Positions 24,431 through 37,080 of a stretch of 64,000 nt of DNA are shown piece after piece (within the stretch, counting starts at the first letter, position 1; every line of letters begins with the position of its first letter). Source of the DNA: Morinoia aosen. Taxonomy: Eukaryota > Arthropoda > Malacostraca > Amphipoda > Talitridae. Location: contig CM059569.1 in assembly GCA_030386875.1 (NCBI GenBank), positions 49,019,842 through 49,083,841 of the forward strand, given 5' to 3'. Made by a program: the position numbers and the translations under genes. Below the pieces are notes generated by a model that searched no databases, was not told where the DNA came from, and saw nothing but the letters and a program-made list of their open reading frames with translations.

Positions 24431-25200
24431 CTAGTCATGTCGCAACCACCATCTTCGTCCAAAGAGACGGTTCCCACCATCTTTCTTGGAGTTTTTCCTC
24501 GAGGAATGGAAATGATTTGCTTTAAATGGTAAAATTTTACATCATAAATCTTCCAATACGATGAAGCGCACTTACTCCAGACGGCGCAGAAATGCAACCC
24601 CATAACATAATGGTAACTCAGCGATGCTTCACTTGAAAAACGCTGTTTATCGGGAAGTCAACTACACATTTCTTTCAAACATACAGCACATCTTTGAAAT
24701 TTTTTTTTCTGAAGAAAACCTTCGAATCCGACTTAAATTCTCATAATTTACTTCCCTCGTTTTGAATTTCTCTCGTGCACATTTTATTTGCCAAAGCGAC
24801 CTCGCTCTCTCTTTCTCTCTCTCTATGTTCTCCCCGCTAATTCTGTACAACAAAGCATTGATACAAGGCGGCCGAGAAATTCTCTCCAGTACCTCAAAAT
24901 ACCATTGTACATCACTTTTCCGTTATTTTCTTCAATACAATTAAGATGTTATGCATAGTTTCACACCTTTGATCGAGCACGTATTATTTATTGGACTGAG
25001 TTTCCCCGCTGACCCCTCAAGACTGTTTCCTTAAACAATTCACTTCAGAAAAATTGTAAATATTTTCAGGCAACCAACTCTGAGCCAACAGAACATCTCC
25101 ATCTTCGTTTAATCTGGTCCCATGCGTGGCTCTATACGCTCGACTGAAGTTTACGGGGAACATGCGGATGAAGGTAACTCGTTTTGGGTCATGACTCATG
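24430..25200 (-). other. Possible unassigned minus-strand exons
   Basis: Two stretches look exon-like downstream of the lectin-domain gene. At 25199-25040 the frame contains MFPVNFSRAYRATHGT and LNEDGDVLLAQSWLPENI. At about 24520-24430 the frame contains IPRGKTPRKMVGTVSLDEDG before a stop. Composition is codon-like, but I recognise no family and cannot connect them convincingly by phase. They could belong to an unknown gene or be chance. Confidence 0.2.
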
Positions 25201-26043
25201 ACTTGAGGTACATAAAATGCAGGTGTTGGGGAACACTTGTTGGTATTAAACTTTTTCGGCGTCTACTTCAAACTTTGAGTGATAATTATAGACATTTTAT
25301 GCATATCTGATATATTTTAGGTGCGCTCCACTCAAGATATTTATATCTAATTAAAATTTCAGGAACGTCATGCTAAAACTAATGAGATACTTCTAAAAAT
25401 AACTCAGTCGTAAAATATAATTTTCAGAGATTTTTCTAACATTTTTTCCCACGAGTTCGATATTTAGGACATTAATCAGTGTCAGTTTATCTTAGGTTAG
25501 CATACTTTAGCTTAGGCTAGGTTCAGGTAGGTTAGATTACCGTAAGATGAGTAATTCGACTGAACTCCAAAACATCTACTCAAAGATATGGTTAAAGTAG
25601 CAATAAATTAATGAAACACAAACGTATGTGAAATTGTGGGGGATTAATTAATATCAAAGTTCATTCAGGTGCCAGCACAAGCATTAAGAGGACTGCGCTA
25701 TGAATTTAGTGATCCAAAACTATTTTCAATTTGAAGAAGTCTCAAGAGCAATCATTTTAAACCAAAGTGCTGCTGTTAAACAGCTCTTAATAAATTCCAC
25801 CTGTCCAGTTTCGGTTTACATCGATGTAACGCTCGCTTGATATCGCAACACATTGCGTTCTCATTCTCTACTTAGGCTCAAATCACCTCAATGCTGATCA
25901 AATGTGACATTCCAATAACCCTTTCGGACTTCGAGTGGACCAGTAAACCAATAACTAACGCCATGTAGTCATGCTAACGAACACGCTTGCGACATTACTA
26001 CTTAGTTTGATGGCCACAAGGCCCACTATAATCATCCAACTTC

Positions 26044-29000
26044 TCACCACGGCTGATCGTCATAGTTAGCCTGGCACAGATATCCATGCTCCTCGGTGTC
26101 GGGGTAGCAGTAGAACGCAGGTGTGCCTCCTCCGAAAAGCCCTGATTTACCAACTCCGACCGGCGAGCGTGTATTGTCGTTGTTCCGTGGTTCGTCTGCA
26201 GCGAGAACTCCGCTTTGAAGCAATGTTCCGTCTCCCCATACGAGGGTACCGTTAGGCAGCTTACTCAGATCTACGTAGTAGTCTACGTCTGAGAAAAAAA
26301 GGACGAAAAGTACACTAATACCTATACGAAAGTGCACGAGTGATATAATGTAACCCTTTCATGTGACACTTGAGAGTACTTAGCGTTCATTATGTTTAAC
26401 AACCCATCAATCTATCTAAGTCAGTGATATTAGTTTTCTCCTCTGCTTTTAAGACTAGGTCATTTTCCTAGGACTAGAGACTCACTCACATACTACGTGT
26501 GCGTGTCTCTACTTCCACTAAATTGTCTTCAGCGTGGCAAGCACTTGGACCATCAAAGTTTAGACAAGCTAGACATTGTTTTGATCCTATTCTTGCGTTG
26601 ACGGTATTTTTATCAAAGAAAGTGCAGCTCTTCTGGTAATCATAACAAATGAAAAAGATGGGCGGAAAAAAACGGGAAGGAATTTTTCAAATAACTGGGC
26701 TGACCCACTCTCTTTGTTCAGGTTAAAAAGTTTGGAGACCTTTTTTACGAACGATTTTTATAACGGCACAGGAAGAGAAGATGTTTACTCTTCAACCCCT
26801 AGTGTAAAAATTTCTATTATTATGATATGTCTGTACAATTAAAAAGCACATTGATGTTGTGTATCATATAATAATTCACTTTCCACCGGGAATTTTTTTC
26901 ACTCTGCATTTTGAACAGGACAGTAAATGGTTCACACCAGGGAAAAATGACAATTACTCCCAACGGTTACATTCGAATATATATTGTATCATTTACACAT
27001 GTAAGAAATAAGCACCGTGGCTTCATGAATTTTCAAAAAGCAATTTATACTCTTTTGAACATTTTTTTTCGAAATATGTGTAGAGTTTTTAGTTTTATAG
27101 CTTTTTCCAAGTTAACCAGCACTATTTTTACATTTGTAACGATTGGAAAATAGAGGCTCGTCAACTTTTCTTCGCAAGGGAAGAACACTACGAGGCTGCA
27201 AGTATGTATTCGCATTCACAACCTTACACACGGAAAGAGAGCGTTCACACCACTAGGCTGCTACGCAAGTTAATTTCCATTCTGTATAATATTTATCATT
27301 AGCGTATTTTGCTTACCTTGCCTTTTTTAATGTGTTCCAAAATGGATTAATTCTCAGTTTGTAAAATAAAAGCATAAATTTTTTGTTAACTTACGCTCGT
27401 GTATGCCCCTGAAAATGTCTGCCGTTTGCTTGGTCTTCGCTTGGGCGAGACGAAAGCCTGGTCTGGTGAGGCACTCCGCTCGGGCAGCAGTCATGGTGTA
27501 CCCTTCTTGATTGTGGTAGTAGTAGTACAGCCCGTCTTTTTCCTGAATCGTGTCCTCCGGCAGTCCTGCAAAAAGGAAGTTCAATTCAATTACAGTTCAG
27601 GTGAGGCTGTTCCGAGTGCCGTTCAGTGAATGTTTTCTCTCATTTTACGAAGCAGCACCCCAATTATTATTTTTCACGCCATTTAAAATAAAGTCTGACG
27701 GCTTATCTTTTGCTACTGTTTACTTCAATCCTCATTCTATTCATGATATTTGATATTTTAACAGTGCACGTCATACTGAGAACTGCAATATGTTTTCTGT
27801 TGGGTATAGGAGAAAAATTCCAAGCACAATACCCCACTCTACCCAGGTGTCTGAAATGGGTACCGGTTTTGACCGGGGGAAAGCGTCATGGCGTCCTGGC
27901 GTTAGTTATAAGGCATTTGAAAATCCAATGTACAAGGTGATATGTATCAGGCTTGATTGGAAATAAAGCATCCGTAGATGCCTTCATTATTATTTCCTGT
28001 TGGACTAATGTACATCATTCGGTAAACTTATGTCGCCTGGTGATTGGACCTCCGCAGAGTTTCTCCCTTCCTTCCATTTCAGGGCAGCGGCCAGGGACAG
28101 TATAGGGTCAAGGCACAGGAGCAAAAGAAGATAAAACTTTCGACTGATTAGAGATGCTAAAGGTTTTGAAATTCCCTCTCCGACGACCTGTAGACGTTTT
28201 TAAATTCTCCCTATTAATGCTCCTCATATGGTACGTTTGTCTAAGGACGTCTTATATTAAGAAATTTTTGAAAGTCAATATGCTGTCATGTATCTCGTGT
28301 GTAAATGGTTTTTATAAATGGTTTTTCCTTCTTTATTTCTTTCTCTGCTGAACTGTAGACGTTTTGAAATTCTCCCTCTGCCGACCAATCGACGTTTCGA
28401 AATTCTCTCTTACGAGATATAGAAAACATAGCCTAACGCTGCGACAATTCTGCTGTAATTTGTAAATCGTAAAACAGGTTATATTGTTTGGTTAAGAAAG
28501 TATTAAGAAAAGCAAATAGTTTGACCATACTCATCTAGGGTTGTTTCAAATACACGTAATCATTATGTGAAATGCTATTCTGACTAAAGTGGGATAGTTT
28601 TGTTATACGCTTTTCAAATATTGCGAGTTAGAATCAATGGAAATAAGTTTTTTTTAGGATTGGTTTACTTTTTCTCAATCATATTTATTATTGCAACAAA
28701 ATTACTTAATCATGAGAGCAAAGATGGCGGCAAACACCTTCGTTTCTGCAAACACTATGTGTTCGGAACGAATGATTTTTTCTAATTTCATTTCACAATT
28801 TTCCAATGGGCTCAAATTTAGATTCAACGACAATTTTAATCAGTAGAGAACATCAACATTAATGAGTGCAAGTGACGCATATTCGACGATGGTCGTTGGT
28901 TCTGATAAATTCCCACAACGATGATTGAACTCATGTTTTTTACTCTGGTGAAAAAATGGGTTTTCAGTCACGCGAATACTTACTGGACGAATGAATTTCC

Positions 29001-31424
29001 TTTTCTTGTAGTGAAAAACCTGACTTTAAGCCATGGGCGCAGTTGAGTGGGCTAAAAAGATTAAAACAAAAATTTATTGAACTATCGAAGCCTGTATGAA
29101 AATTTTACGCTGAACCTCATTCCTGCCAATGAAAAAAGTGAATGAATTTCAATTGAAGCTTTATCTACTACAACAAATTCCCAACATCGCGTAAGCCATG
29201 CCGAACGTGGGTCTCTGATTTGAAAACTTAAAAAACTCTCATTATGTTAATGAATAGGTAAAATAAGTAGTATAATCAGGAAAAACAATGTTTTTCCAAT
29301 TTTCGCATCAGTTATTAGAGTGAAAATGCATTATTCTGTGAGTGTTAATATGAGCTCCAGCAATGTCAGACGGTTGAAAAATTCTGTTTGAAACTTAATT
29401 TATTCGTCAGTAGCAATTTTGCTTTATTCACAACACCAACGTCTAAGTTCACGGAAAGAAAATGGAACCAATGTGAAAAAGATGGACTCATAATTGGTAT
29501 CTATTAGTGTCACAACGCTAACCATGATATTCTAATTTTCCATTCAGTGACATATTTTTTTAAGCGACCTAATCATTGCTCGATGTAATCACATAAATTC
29601 CATTTTTAAGTTTGAGGTAGAAGCGAAAGAGATTTTTCGAGCAAACACTCAAACTGTGTACCGGAAACTACAATGTCTGCTCAATGTTTGACTGAATTTG
29701 TTCACAACTCAAGCCAGTACAGACACCGTTTGGCTGAGTGTGCTTACCGCGCGAGACACTGCAGAATTAAGCACCGTTTGGCTGAGTGTGCTTACCACGC
29801 GAGACACTGCAGAGTTAAGTACTGTTTGGCTGAGTGTGCTTACCACGCGAGACACTGCAGAGTTCACTCACCGTTCGGCAGGTAGTAAATGTAGACGGCC
29901 CCCGACTTCGGGACCCCCAGAGAATAGCGGTAGGCCAGCCTGCATGTCTGGTCTAGGCTGTACGAGTACCCCACACACTCTCCAGGCAGCACGGCGCATT
30001 CCATGCGACATTGGCCTGCTTGGCACACCAAATGACAATGTTTCATTCATTTTTAACTGCCATTTCAGTGCAGTTTAGTAGCCCAAGCCCACAGAATTGT
30101 CGCACATAGGGAAAAGAATTTTGCTCAAAATATCATTGTGTTGTCAATTTTATAATTAAAATGTAGGGAAAGTGCTGTTGAGATTATTGCACATTTACCA
30201 AGTTAGATCACTCAACCCACACGAAAGTGTCTGTGCCATTTTCTACGACTCATTCCTCATTTCAGATGACGAAATAAGAAAACCTCGAAAGATTAATTCA
30301 AGTAACTATGTACGTTTCATACAAATTCTAACTCCTCGAGATTCGTTTAGTTTTTATCAGTTCAATCGCCTTAAAATCATCAACATTAAACCTTTCGACA
30401 AGCAGCGTTTAGTCCAGCGTTTAAATCCCTTTTTCTAGTTGATTTTATTCTTGTTTACTCTGTACAACTCTTTTCAACGTACACTTCGCCATGGTACTCG
30501 TATGATAAATTAGAAACGGCATACGCTCATCCATCACAGCCAACAATTACTATGAGAGGGATAATGTGTAATTTCTATTATTGTAATCATTCATTCTACT
30601 TTAAAATATTCATTTCACACTTACAAAGAGAGTCGTGTATACTCGCTCATATTTCATTTCCGATTGCATTGATGCATCTGCAGCTCGTCCATTTCTGTGC
30701 CGCATCGTAGTCGAGTTCCGGGTTTGAAAATGGGTTATATTTACGACCTCAGTTTCTGCATTTTTGCCTCAAAAGCTAAGAATTATGCTAATCGGATTAT
30801 CATTGAATGATCCACATAATCCTTAATATTAATAATTATCCCCAGCGTTTTAGCTTGAATGAACCTCGACTGCATGCATGCCTGTACTGTACGTTTGTCA
30901 GAGCAAGCAACTCCTTTTGTGATGTAGAACTGGAGGAAACGAGTGAAAGTAGACGTAGGGGATACCCTCCTACTCAGTAATCTTGCATTTCACTGCATTC
31001 CCTTTACTTAAGAGCTGAAGAAAGCATTGAAATTGCAAACAAATTATAATTGTAAATTAGATGAGCGAAATGAAGTTCTAAAGAAAGACAGGACCATACT
31101 TACTAGCAGCTATTTGCACTGAATTGGGTTTTGCGCTTACGACTCCACTCTGCTCTACCAACGAAATAAACTGCACACGAATCAAAAAAGTGTGTGGTTG
31201 ATCGGCGTTGGCTCAAGCAAAACTCATCCAAGCTTACAAAATCAAGCGCCTCTCATGCACTTACATTCACTTGCAGCAATGAACTCTCGATGCGCGTTTT
31301 CCGAGCTGATCTCCAGTCCAGTGTGTGAGATGGTGACTCCTGGTTTACCGGGCGTCGTAATGATGACACCGACGCAGCAGGGAACCGCAATGTACAGCAG
31401 CAGCAACATACGCAGCGACGGCAT
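26044..31424 (-). CDS. Secreted cysteine-rich/C-type-lectin-domain protein, 4 exons, complete
   Basis: Minus-strand gene with coding exons 31424-31265, 30015-29872, 27565-27395 and 26288-26044 (TGA). Phases are 1-1-1, every intron has GT-AG borders, and the total is 720 bp (239 aa). Exon 1 encodes a signal peptide (MPSLRMLLLLYIAVPCCVG). Exon 2 is a Cys-rich module resembling half of a PAN/apple-like domain (C-Q-C-R-M-E-C, then GECVGYSYSLDQTCRLAYRYS). Exons 3-4 form a C-type-lectin-like domain: LYYYYHNQEGYTMTAARAEC, FRLAQAKT, YYVDLSKL, LVWGDGTLL, an EPRN motif where EPN would bind sugar, and closing FYC/YLCQ cysteines. The domain is shorter than usual and the motif is EPR, so sugar binding is uncertain. 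An upstream in-frame ATG at 31478 is possible, but the 31424 start gives the better signal peptide. Likely an extracellular recognition protein. Confidence 0.82.
27808..27982 (+). mobile_element. SINE, 5'-truncated copy
   Basis: Matches the 3' two-thirds of the SINE family seen at 34.7-35.3 kb but in the opposite orientation: AAGCACAATACCCCACTC, GTGTCTGAAATGGGTACCGG, ATCAGGCTTGATTGGAAATAA, ending AAAGCATC...GATGCC. It lacks the tRNA-like head. It lies in the intron between the second and third exons of the lectin-domain gene, in antisense to it, and is more diverged than the other two copies. Confidence 0.85.
28155..28425. repeat. Degenerate short repeat in a lectin-gene intron
   Basis: The motif GACGTTTTGAAATTCTCCCT recurs in diverged form at about 28160, 28192, 28358 and 28390, partly with about 33-bp spacing. 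Not coding. Confidence 0.5.
29724..29880 (-). repeat. 48-bp tandem array spanning a splice donor of the lectin-domain gene
   Basis: Three full units (starts 29724, 29772, 29820) lead into the last bases of the exon that ends at 29872. On the minus strand the true junction is CCGAACG|GTGAGTGAAC and the copies read CCAAACGGTGCTTAAT or CCAAACAGTACTTAAC. Each unit also carries GTGGTAAGC, a good donor match, so the first part of the intron holds several spare donors. The array begins with exon sequence, so it arose by duplicating the exon/intron boundary. Confidence 0.9.
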
Positions 31425-32514
31425 GGTGAAGTTTTTGTGAAGGGTGTGTGTGCCATCAACTTTAAGCAAACGACCCATGTAGTGTAATTTCTACGAGCTT
31501 CTTGGAAATATCTGGGTAGCCATTTTAGAAGTTATTTTTTAAAATTAATTCTGCGTCGAAGCTCCGTAAGTAATTAAATTATAAATTTAATGATGAGTAC
31601 TGTAAATTCTTTTAACAGGGAAATCGGCCTAATTTTCACGCGATTTTACTGCTTAATTTTTCTTCATGCGTTTAACGTAACAATGCACAATACTTTTCAA
31701 ACGAACACATTGTTCACGTAATACGCGGACATCACACCTGCTATTAAATGTATTTATGTATTTTGTGTACTCGTACTATACTGAGTACGAAGTACATGTG
31801 TTTTGACGCGTATTACTTTTACATTTGACGAGTTCTGCTTGAATGATCAATACTAGGAGACCATACTGCTGCTATCAGCCAATTTCAGGCGATCACCCAA
31901 TGTTGCCATATAAGGGAAAGGCCCTTATATAAAAAGTAAGAAAAGACTAACGTCTACCTAAAACGGAAAATGTTTATTTTATTCAGTATTGCTCACACGT
32001 CACAATTGAATTTAATAAAGTTGATGACAGTATATTTTACGTGTTGATAAATCAAGCAAAAAGCTCTTATTCTCAAATTAAAAATTTTATTCCGAAGTAT
32101 AATAGCTAACTTAAAATACCTGAAAGTGGCTACAAATATAACTCAATCATTTCACAACTAAGATAAAACTAACCCTAGATATCACTGTTCAAATGGTTTC
32201 AAAAAACAAGCGCTGATTCGCTCAAATCACTCCGACTTTCCATCAACATACGATTCGTGTATGAAAATTGTTCGGAAGTACAGAAGTAAATTGTTCACAA
32301 CCTCCTCCCTTGACGCCGCCTGCGTGAAGAGACCAAAGACACGAGCCACAGCACTTTCTTCCAGGTCTTCAATAAGAACACATTAGCTTGTAGAGCAATC
32401 TTCGACCTCTGTTCAAATCGGCGAGCTAAAGTAAACGCCTGGTAATGTAGGCGGTCATCGCACGCCAGAAGCTCTAACGCGTTTTTTTTCGCTTAGAAGA
32501 ACATTAGGCTGTTC
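31425..32514. other. Upstream region of the lectin-domain gene
   Basis: Holds the promoter and 5' UTR side of the minus-strand gene. The sequence is AT-rich. I see no unambiguous TATA box at the expected distance and no repeat of note. Confidence 0.4.
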
Positions 32515-33997
32515 TTAAGGGAAGCATTTTGGGAGCTTTTTGGTCATCTGCAGTCCAAAAGTCGATTCTCCCGATTTTTTTTTTTATTGCTTTAAATGAG
32601 TTTGAGATATGTCCCCGAATGTCTGTAAAAATATCAGGAACGTATCCCAGAGCTAACGTCCCCCCCGGGGGGGAGGGCATGCCCCTTACGGACCTATTTT
32701 TTCATTTTTGAACCTAGATCAATGAAATTTGGTATACTGATAGGAAATGCAATTTAGAATCATTTATCATCAATGACAAAATGCGATTTTCTTGAAAAGA
32801 AAATGGGAAATCATAGAAAACGACATTTTGGGAGGGGTTTTCTAAATGCCTCTCCTCCTACAGTTTTTGAGCTACAGTAATGATTTTGGTATCATTGAAT
32901 GCAAAATAACGTGATAAAAAAAAAAAAAAAAAAATTCTCAAATTCTCAATTTTATTTCATTTTATTTTTTTTATATATTTCATCATTCATATTCCTCAAA
33001 GTAAGCAATCCCAATCCGAATATTTCTCTTATTATTGAATTTAGAGCAATGGAATTTGGTATACTGATAGGAAATGCAATTTAGAATCATTTATCATTTA
33101 TGACAAAATGCGATTTTCTTGAAAAGAAAATGGGAAATCATAGAAAACGACATTTTGGGGGGGGGGTTTTCTAAATGCCTCTCCTCCTACAGTTTTTGAG
33201 CTACAGTAATGATTTTGGTATCATTGGATGCAGAATAACGTGGAAATTCCAAACACTTGAATGCTTTTCCTCAAATTTCCAATATAAAAATTTAAAAAAT
33301 TAAAATAAACAAAAATCAAAATATTCTCAAGAAAATTCAAATTTATGACGTCATAACTTTAAAACAAGAATGAATTTTGTAAAACTTCTCAATACATTTT
33401 AAAGCCCTTGTTTTTCTGCATCCAATGATACCAAAATCATCACTGTAGCTCAAAAACTGTAGGAGGAGAAGCATTTTTTTTCTTAAAAATAGGTCTTCTA
33501 ACAAAACTAAGTTTTCAAGACGTTTGTCATTATTACTCCGAAGTTTACAAAGCTAGAGCAATGCGGTTTGTTGCATTTGAAAGTGAAATGATTGCTCTAT
33601 CTAATTTACTAGAAGATTTTCAAAGTTTTTTCTGTAAAGCTTTCCGTAGACTTTTTACCCTAAAAGTATAATTTTTGATCTGACCTTTACAAAAAAATTC
33701 ATATAAATTCTGAATGAAATATATCAAAAAATGCCCTAGTAAATTAGATAGAGCATAAGTTTGACTTTCAAATGCAACAAACCGCATTGCTCTAGCTTTG
33801 TAAATTTCGAAGTAATAATGAAAAATATATGTATATATAATTTTTTTTTTTTTTAATAATTAATTTTCTATGCCCCGGGGAAAAATTTTTCTTAAACAAA
33901 AGTTGTTACAAATGTGGAGATCTAGTAGTCTGCAAATTTTCATAGACGGAAGTCCAATAGAAAAAAAGTTTCAGTTTTTTGGAAATGGTTCCCTTAA
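32515..33997. mobile_element. Non-autonomous TTAA element with nested direct and inverted repeats
   Basis: Bounded by TTAA (32515 and 33994). Ends are inverted: TTAAGGGAAGCATTT on the left and, reversed, TTAAGGGAACCATTT on the right. The interior has a direct repeat of about 195 bp (about 32718-32913 and 33046-33243), a third partial copy inverted at 33418-33475, and a separate long inverted pair (33545-33612 against 33738-33805, sharing AGAGCAATGCGGTTTGTTGC). It has no coding frame, contains poly-T and C/G runs, and is a MITE-like derivative. Confidence 0.75.
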
Positions 33998-34745
33998 TCG
34001 CTTCTGAAATTGAGGTACATTCCAATGCTGCTGAGCATTGCACACAATTCACTACGTGCAGCACGCAATGTGAATCGCCCACTTAACTTACTCGTGTGAT
34101 GTGAAACTGTGTGTGAAGTCCCTTCAGTTGACGTTTTACTTTTTTTAAATAATGAGCATAGCTGTATTGACTCTGAAATCCTTTTCCCCAACGCTCGAAA
34201 TATACATCTGTGAATGACTTGATCAATCATTGATAATCATTTTCTGAAAATCGGTCTTAAAAACTTGAGATTTTATGCTTCAGTAATTTACCTGTCAAAC
34301 TTGCGCATGCCCTGCGCTATTTTGAAGATAATTGGAGAGCAGTACTTCATAATATCTCTGATCGAGAACCTAATGTGAAATACATAATTTACTGCAAGTC
34401 TAAATGGCCATTATGAAGATTTGCAATCGAGGTCATTGGATAGCAGCCATTGAACTCACTATTTACGAGTCACTTGGAGAAATACTTCCCCGATTACTCG
34501 GGACTGCATTAGCTTTCGTCGACTCGGCTCTTGGTTGCTGTAACAAATGAGACTTAAGTTGAACACCTCAGGTAGCGTTACCATGGTCCCGAAGATCTAA
34601 AGGCAATCCACCACGAACAAAGGAATAAGTTAGTTATTAAAGAACTCTCTTTTTTCATTTTAGAAATATGCAAGTAATTTTATTGTTTTGTAAGTTATCA
34701 TGGCACCTGTATGATCGAGTGTTTTTGGATTTCAAACAAACATCA
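33998..34745. other. Non-coding stretch
   Basis: Contains an open minus-strand stretch (34230-33998) with no recognisable motif. No exon or repeat could be supported. Confidence 0.35.
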
Positions 34746-35026
34746 AACATCGGCATCTTTGGGATGCTTTATTTCCAATCAAGCCTGATACATATCATCT
34801 TAAGCATTGGTTTTTCAAATGTCTTATAACTAACCCTATGTATAGGACACCATGACGGTTCTCCCGTAAAGCCGGTACCCATTTCCGACACCTGGGTTGA
34901 GTGGGGTATTGTGCTTGAGCTTTCCCTTACACCCAAAGGGGAAAATCTCCGCGCCAGCGCCAGGATACGAACCCTCGTCTCCAACATACAAGGCTGATCC
35001 CTTAACCACTGTGCCACGGAGAGCAC
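34746..35026 (-). mobile_element. tRNA-derived SINE, copy 1
   Basis: On the minus strand the head reads TGGCACAGTGGTTAAGGGAT (A-box region), followed about 30 bases on by GGTTCGTATCC (B-box-like), as in tRNA-derived pol III SINEs. A unique body follows, ending in TTGATTGGAAATAAAGCATC and CATCTTTGGG-type complement. Length about 280 bp. It is immediately followed by an A-rich spacer and a second copy in the same orientation. The body carries an open frame, but this is incidental. Confidence 0.9.
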
Positions 35027-35035
35027 AAAAAAAAA

Positions 35036-35316
35036 CAAACATCGGCATCTTTGGGATACTTTATTTCCAATCAAGCCTGATACAAATGATCTTAAGCATT
35101 AGTTTTTCAAATGTCTTATAACTAACACTATATATAGGACACCATGACGGTTCCCCCGTAAAGCCGGTACCCATTTCCGACACCTGGGTCGAGTGGGGTA
35201 TTGTGCTTGAGCTTTCCCTTATACCCAACGGGGAAAATCGCAGTGCCAGCGCCGGGATACGAACCCGCGACTCCAACATACAAGTCCGATCCCTTAACCG
35301 CCGTGCCACCGCATGC
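35036..35316 (-). mobile_element. tRNA-derived SINE, copy 2
   Basis: Same family and orientation as the copy ending at 35026, separated by about 10 bases of A-rich sequence. The two copies differ at scattered positions (for example in the head and in the TATAGGACACC region), so this is two insertions or an old tandem duplication rather than a very recent one. Confidence 0.9.
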
Positions 35317-37080
35317 CGAGCAGCCCTAGCTTAAAAAAACGTTTATTTCCAAAAAAATTGATACATGAGATGCATTACAACACATTGGATTTTGAACATT
35401 TCTTAACATGAATGTCCTTAATTTCCAGACAAACCGTACGAGGCATACTAATAGACACACTATTTTGCGGGCTAATTGGCGTGTCGGGGGGTTAGTCATG
35501 TTACTGAGAGAAACAATCATAATATCATATCTTGGGTAGCTTATACACAATCTTAAGATCTATTCCAAAAGTTAAAAACACAAATACTGAAGCTACTTAT
35601 GCAACCTAAGAAACTCTACCAATCATTTGATGTAAGTTTTACTTAGCTGACAGTCAGTGTTGCGAGAAGAATGTTTCTATTCCAAATTAGGTTAAATTTA
35701 CAAACTTAGAATAGTGAGCCAATATTATTTAATGTCAATTGAATAAAGAAAAGTTAAATCACAGGGAAATGTAATCAACGAATAATCATGAGCAATAACA
35801 CATCTATCAGATTCTAATCGAGTATGGAAGTTAGTTTATAAATTGATGCCCGTACGTTTGATGACCTCGATAACTCAACACTTCGTCGATGAAATCTATC
35901 AATTCTACGTCCGAAGCATCAGGAACAAGTATAAAAAGTACTTCTATGACATTTTTAATACCTTCATGGGTCTTGCTGTATTATTGTTTTCCACCTTACG
36001 TTCCTCGTACGTTTTGAAATTTTCAGCGGCACTTCGAGCTACTTTGTCCTCTACAAATTTTATAGCAAAAAATCTGGTACTGGTCATTTTGTCTGCATAA
36101 AAACTATAAAATAATGATTTAGAAGCATCCGTCTTGATATTTAAGGTTTTTGTTGTTCAAAAATATGTATTAGAAAGTTAAAAAACATCCGAATCTTATC
36201 ATTAAAAAGTTAAACTCACTATCTGTGAACGGGATTTGATATAATATTTTGGTCAAAGAAAAAAGATATTGTTTTCATTTCTAAAAAAGAGGATAGATAA
36301 AACGTATTTCATTTAACTGAGTTTCAAATATTCATTCCCATAAAAATCTGCAATTGATAGCAAATATAACTCTAGCGTCTGAGACAAATAAACACACATA
36401 TCAAGTGAAAAAGATTTAATGCTTTCACATATACAAAGTGTAAAAATTGCAGGGGCAAATGATTTATAAATCCTAAGCCCATACTATATTTATTCATTTT
36501 ATTGTATATGTTTTGGGATACAGAAACATTATACGTGCTCAAAGATAGTGATATTTTTTCTGAGCTCTGAGTCAATGTACTTTTTATTAAGGGAAATACC
36601 TGTTTAATTTAAGATTAATAATTTAACGCTTGATGATTGCTATGCTCGTAATGAGTGGTATTGTCATAAATTTCAGTTGGCTTTTTAGTTTGAAGATTGC
36701 AAATAGATTAGAACTAATCTGTTATTCTAGTCATATTACTGCATGTCATATTAAATATGAGGCTACCACATTTGGATTAGAGCACAGCGCTACCTTTTTC
36801 CGACTCAAAAAGACGTCTCCAGCTTACTCAGAATGCAGGGTATCAAACCAGTCACTCTCCATTTGAAAGATTATTTTTTTTACAACCATGTTACAATGAA
36901 CAGCTGATTTTATTTATAATGTCCATTTTTACTGCACATGTTTATGAGTTCGGAATCTAAATAACATTATCTTAACCTGAAAAATACTTTCAAATTTATG
37001 TCGTTCAAAAATTGAAGTTTATTCAACATATATTTTACAATAGCAACCTGTATGTCAGTGATTTTACTGATTTACGATGG
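35317..37080. other. Non-coding AT-rich stretch with a possible minus-strand ORF remnant
   Basis: The segment 36100-35830 read on the minus strand is codon-like in two overlapping frames (MTSTRFFAIKFVEDK, then KNVIEVLFILVPDASDVE), suggesting a shifted remnant of an unknown protein. The rest is AT-rich with nothing recognisable. Confidence 0.3.

Noticed and set aside
30172-30438. 88-codon frame upstream of the second lectin exon
   Set aside because: No motif, wrong strand for the gene, ordinary intron composition.
34950-35020. A true tRNA gene
   Set aside because: A- and B-box-like words exist but there is no cloverleaf with anticodon arm, and the sequence is repeated as a SINE.
34769-35309. 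Overlapping minus-strand frames of 70-101 codons
   Set aside because: They fall inside the two SINE copies and are incidental to pol III-type repeats.
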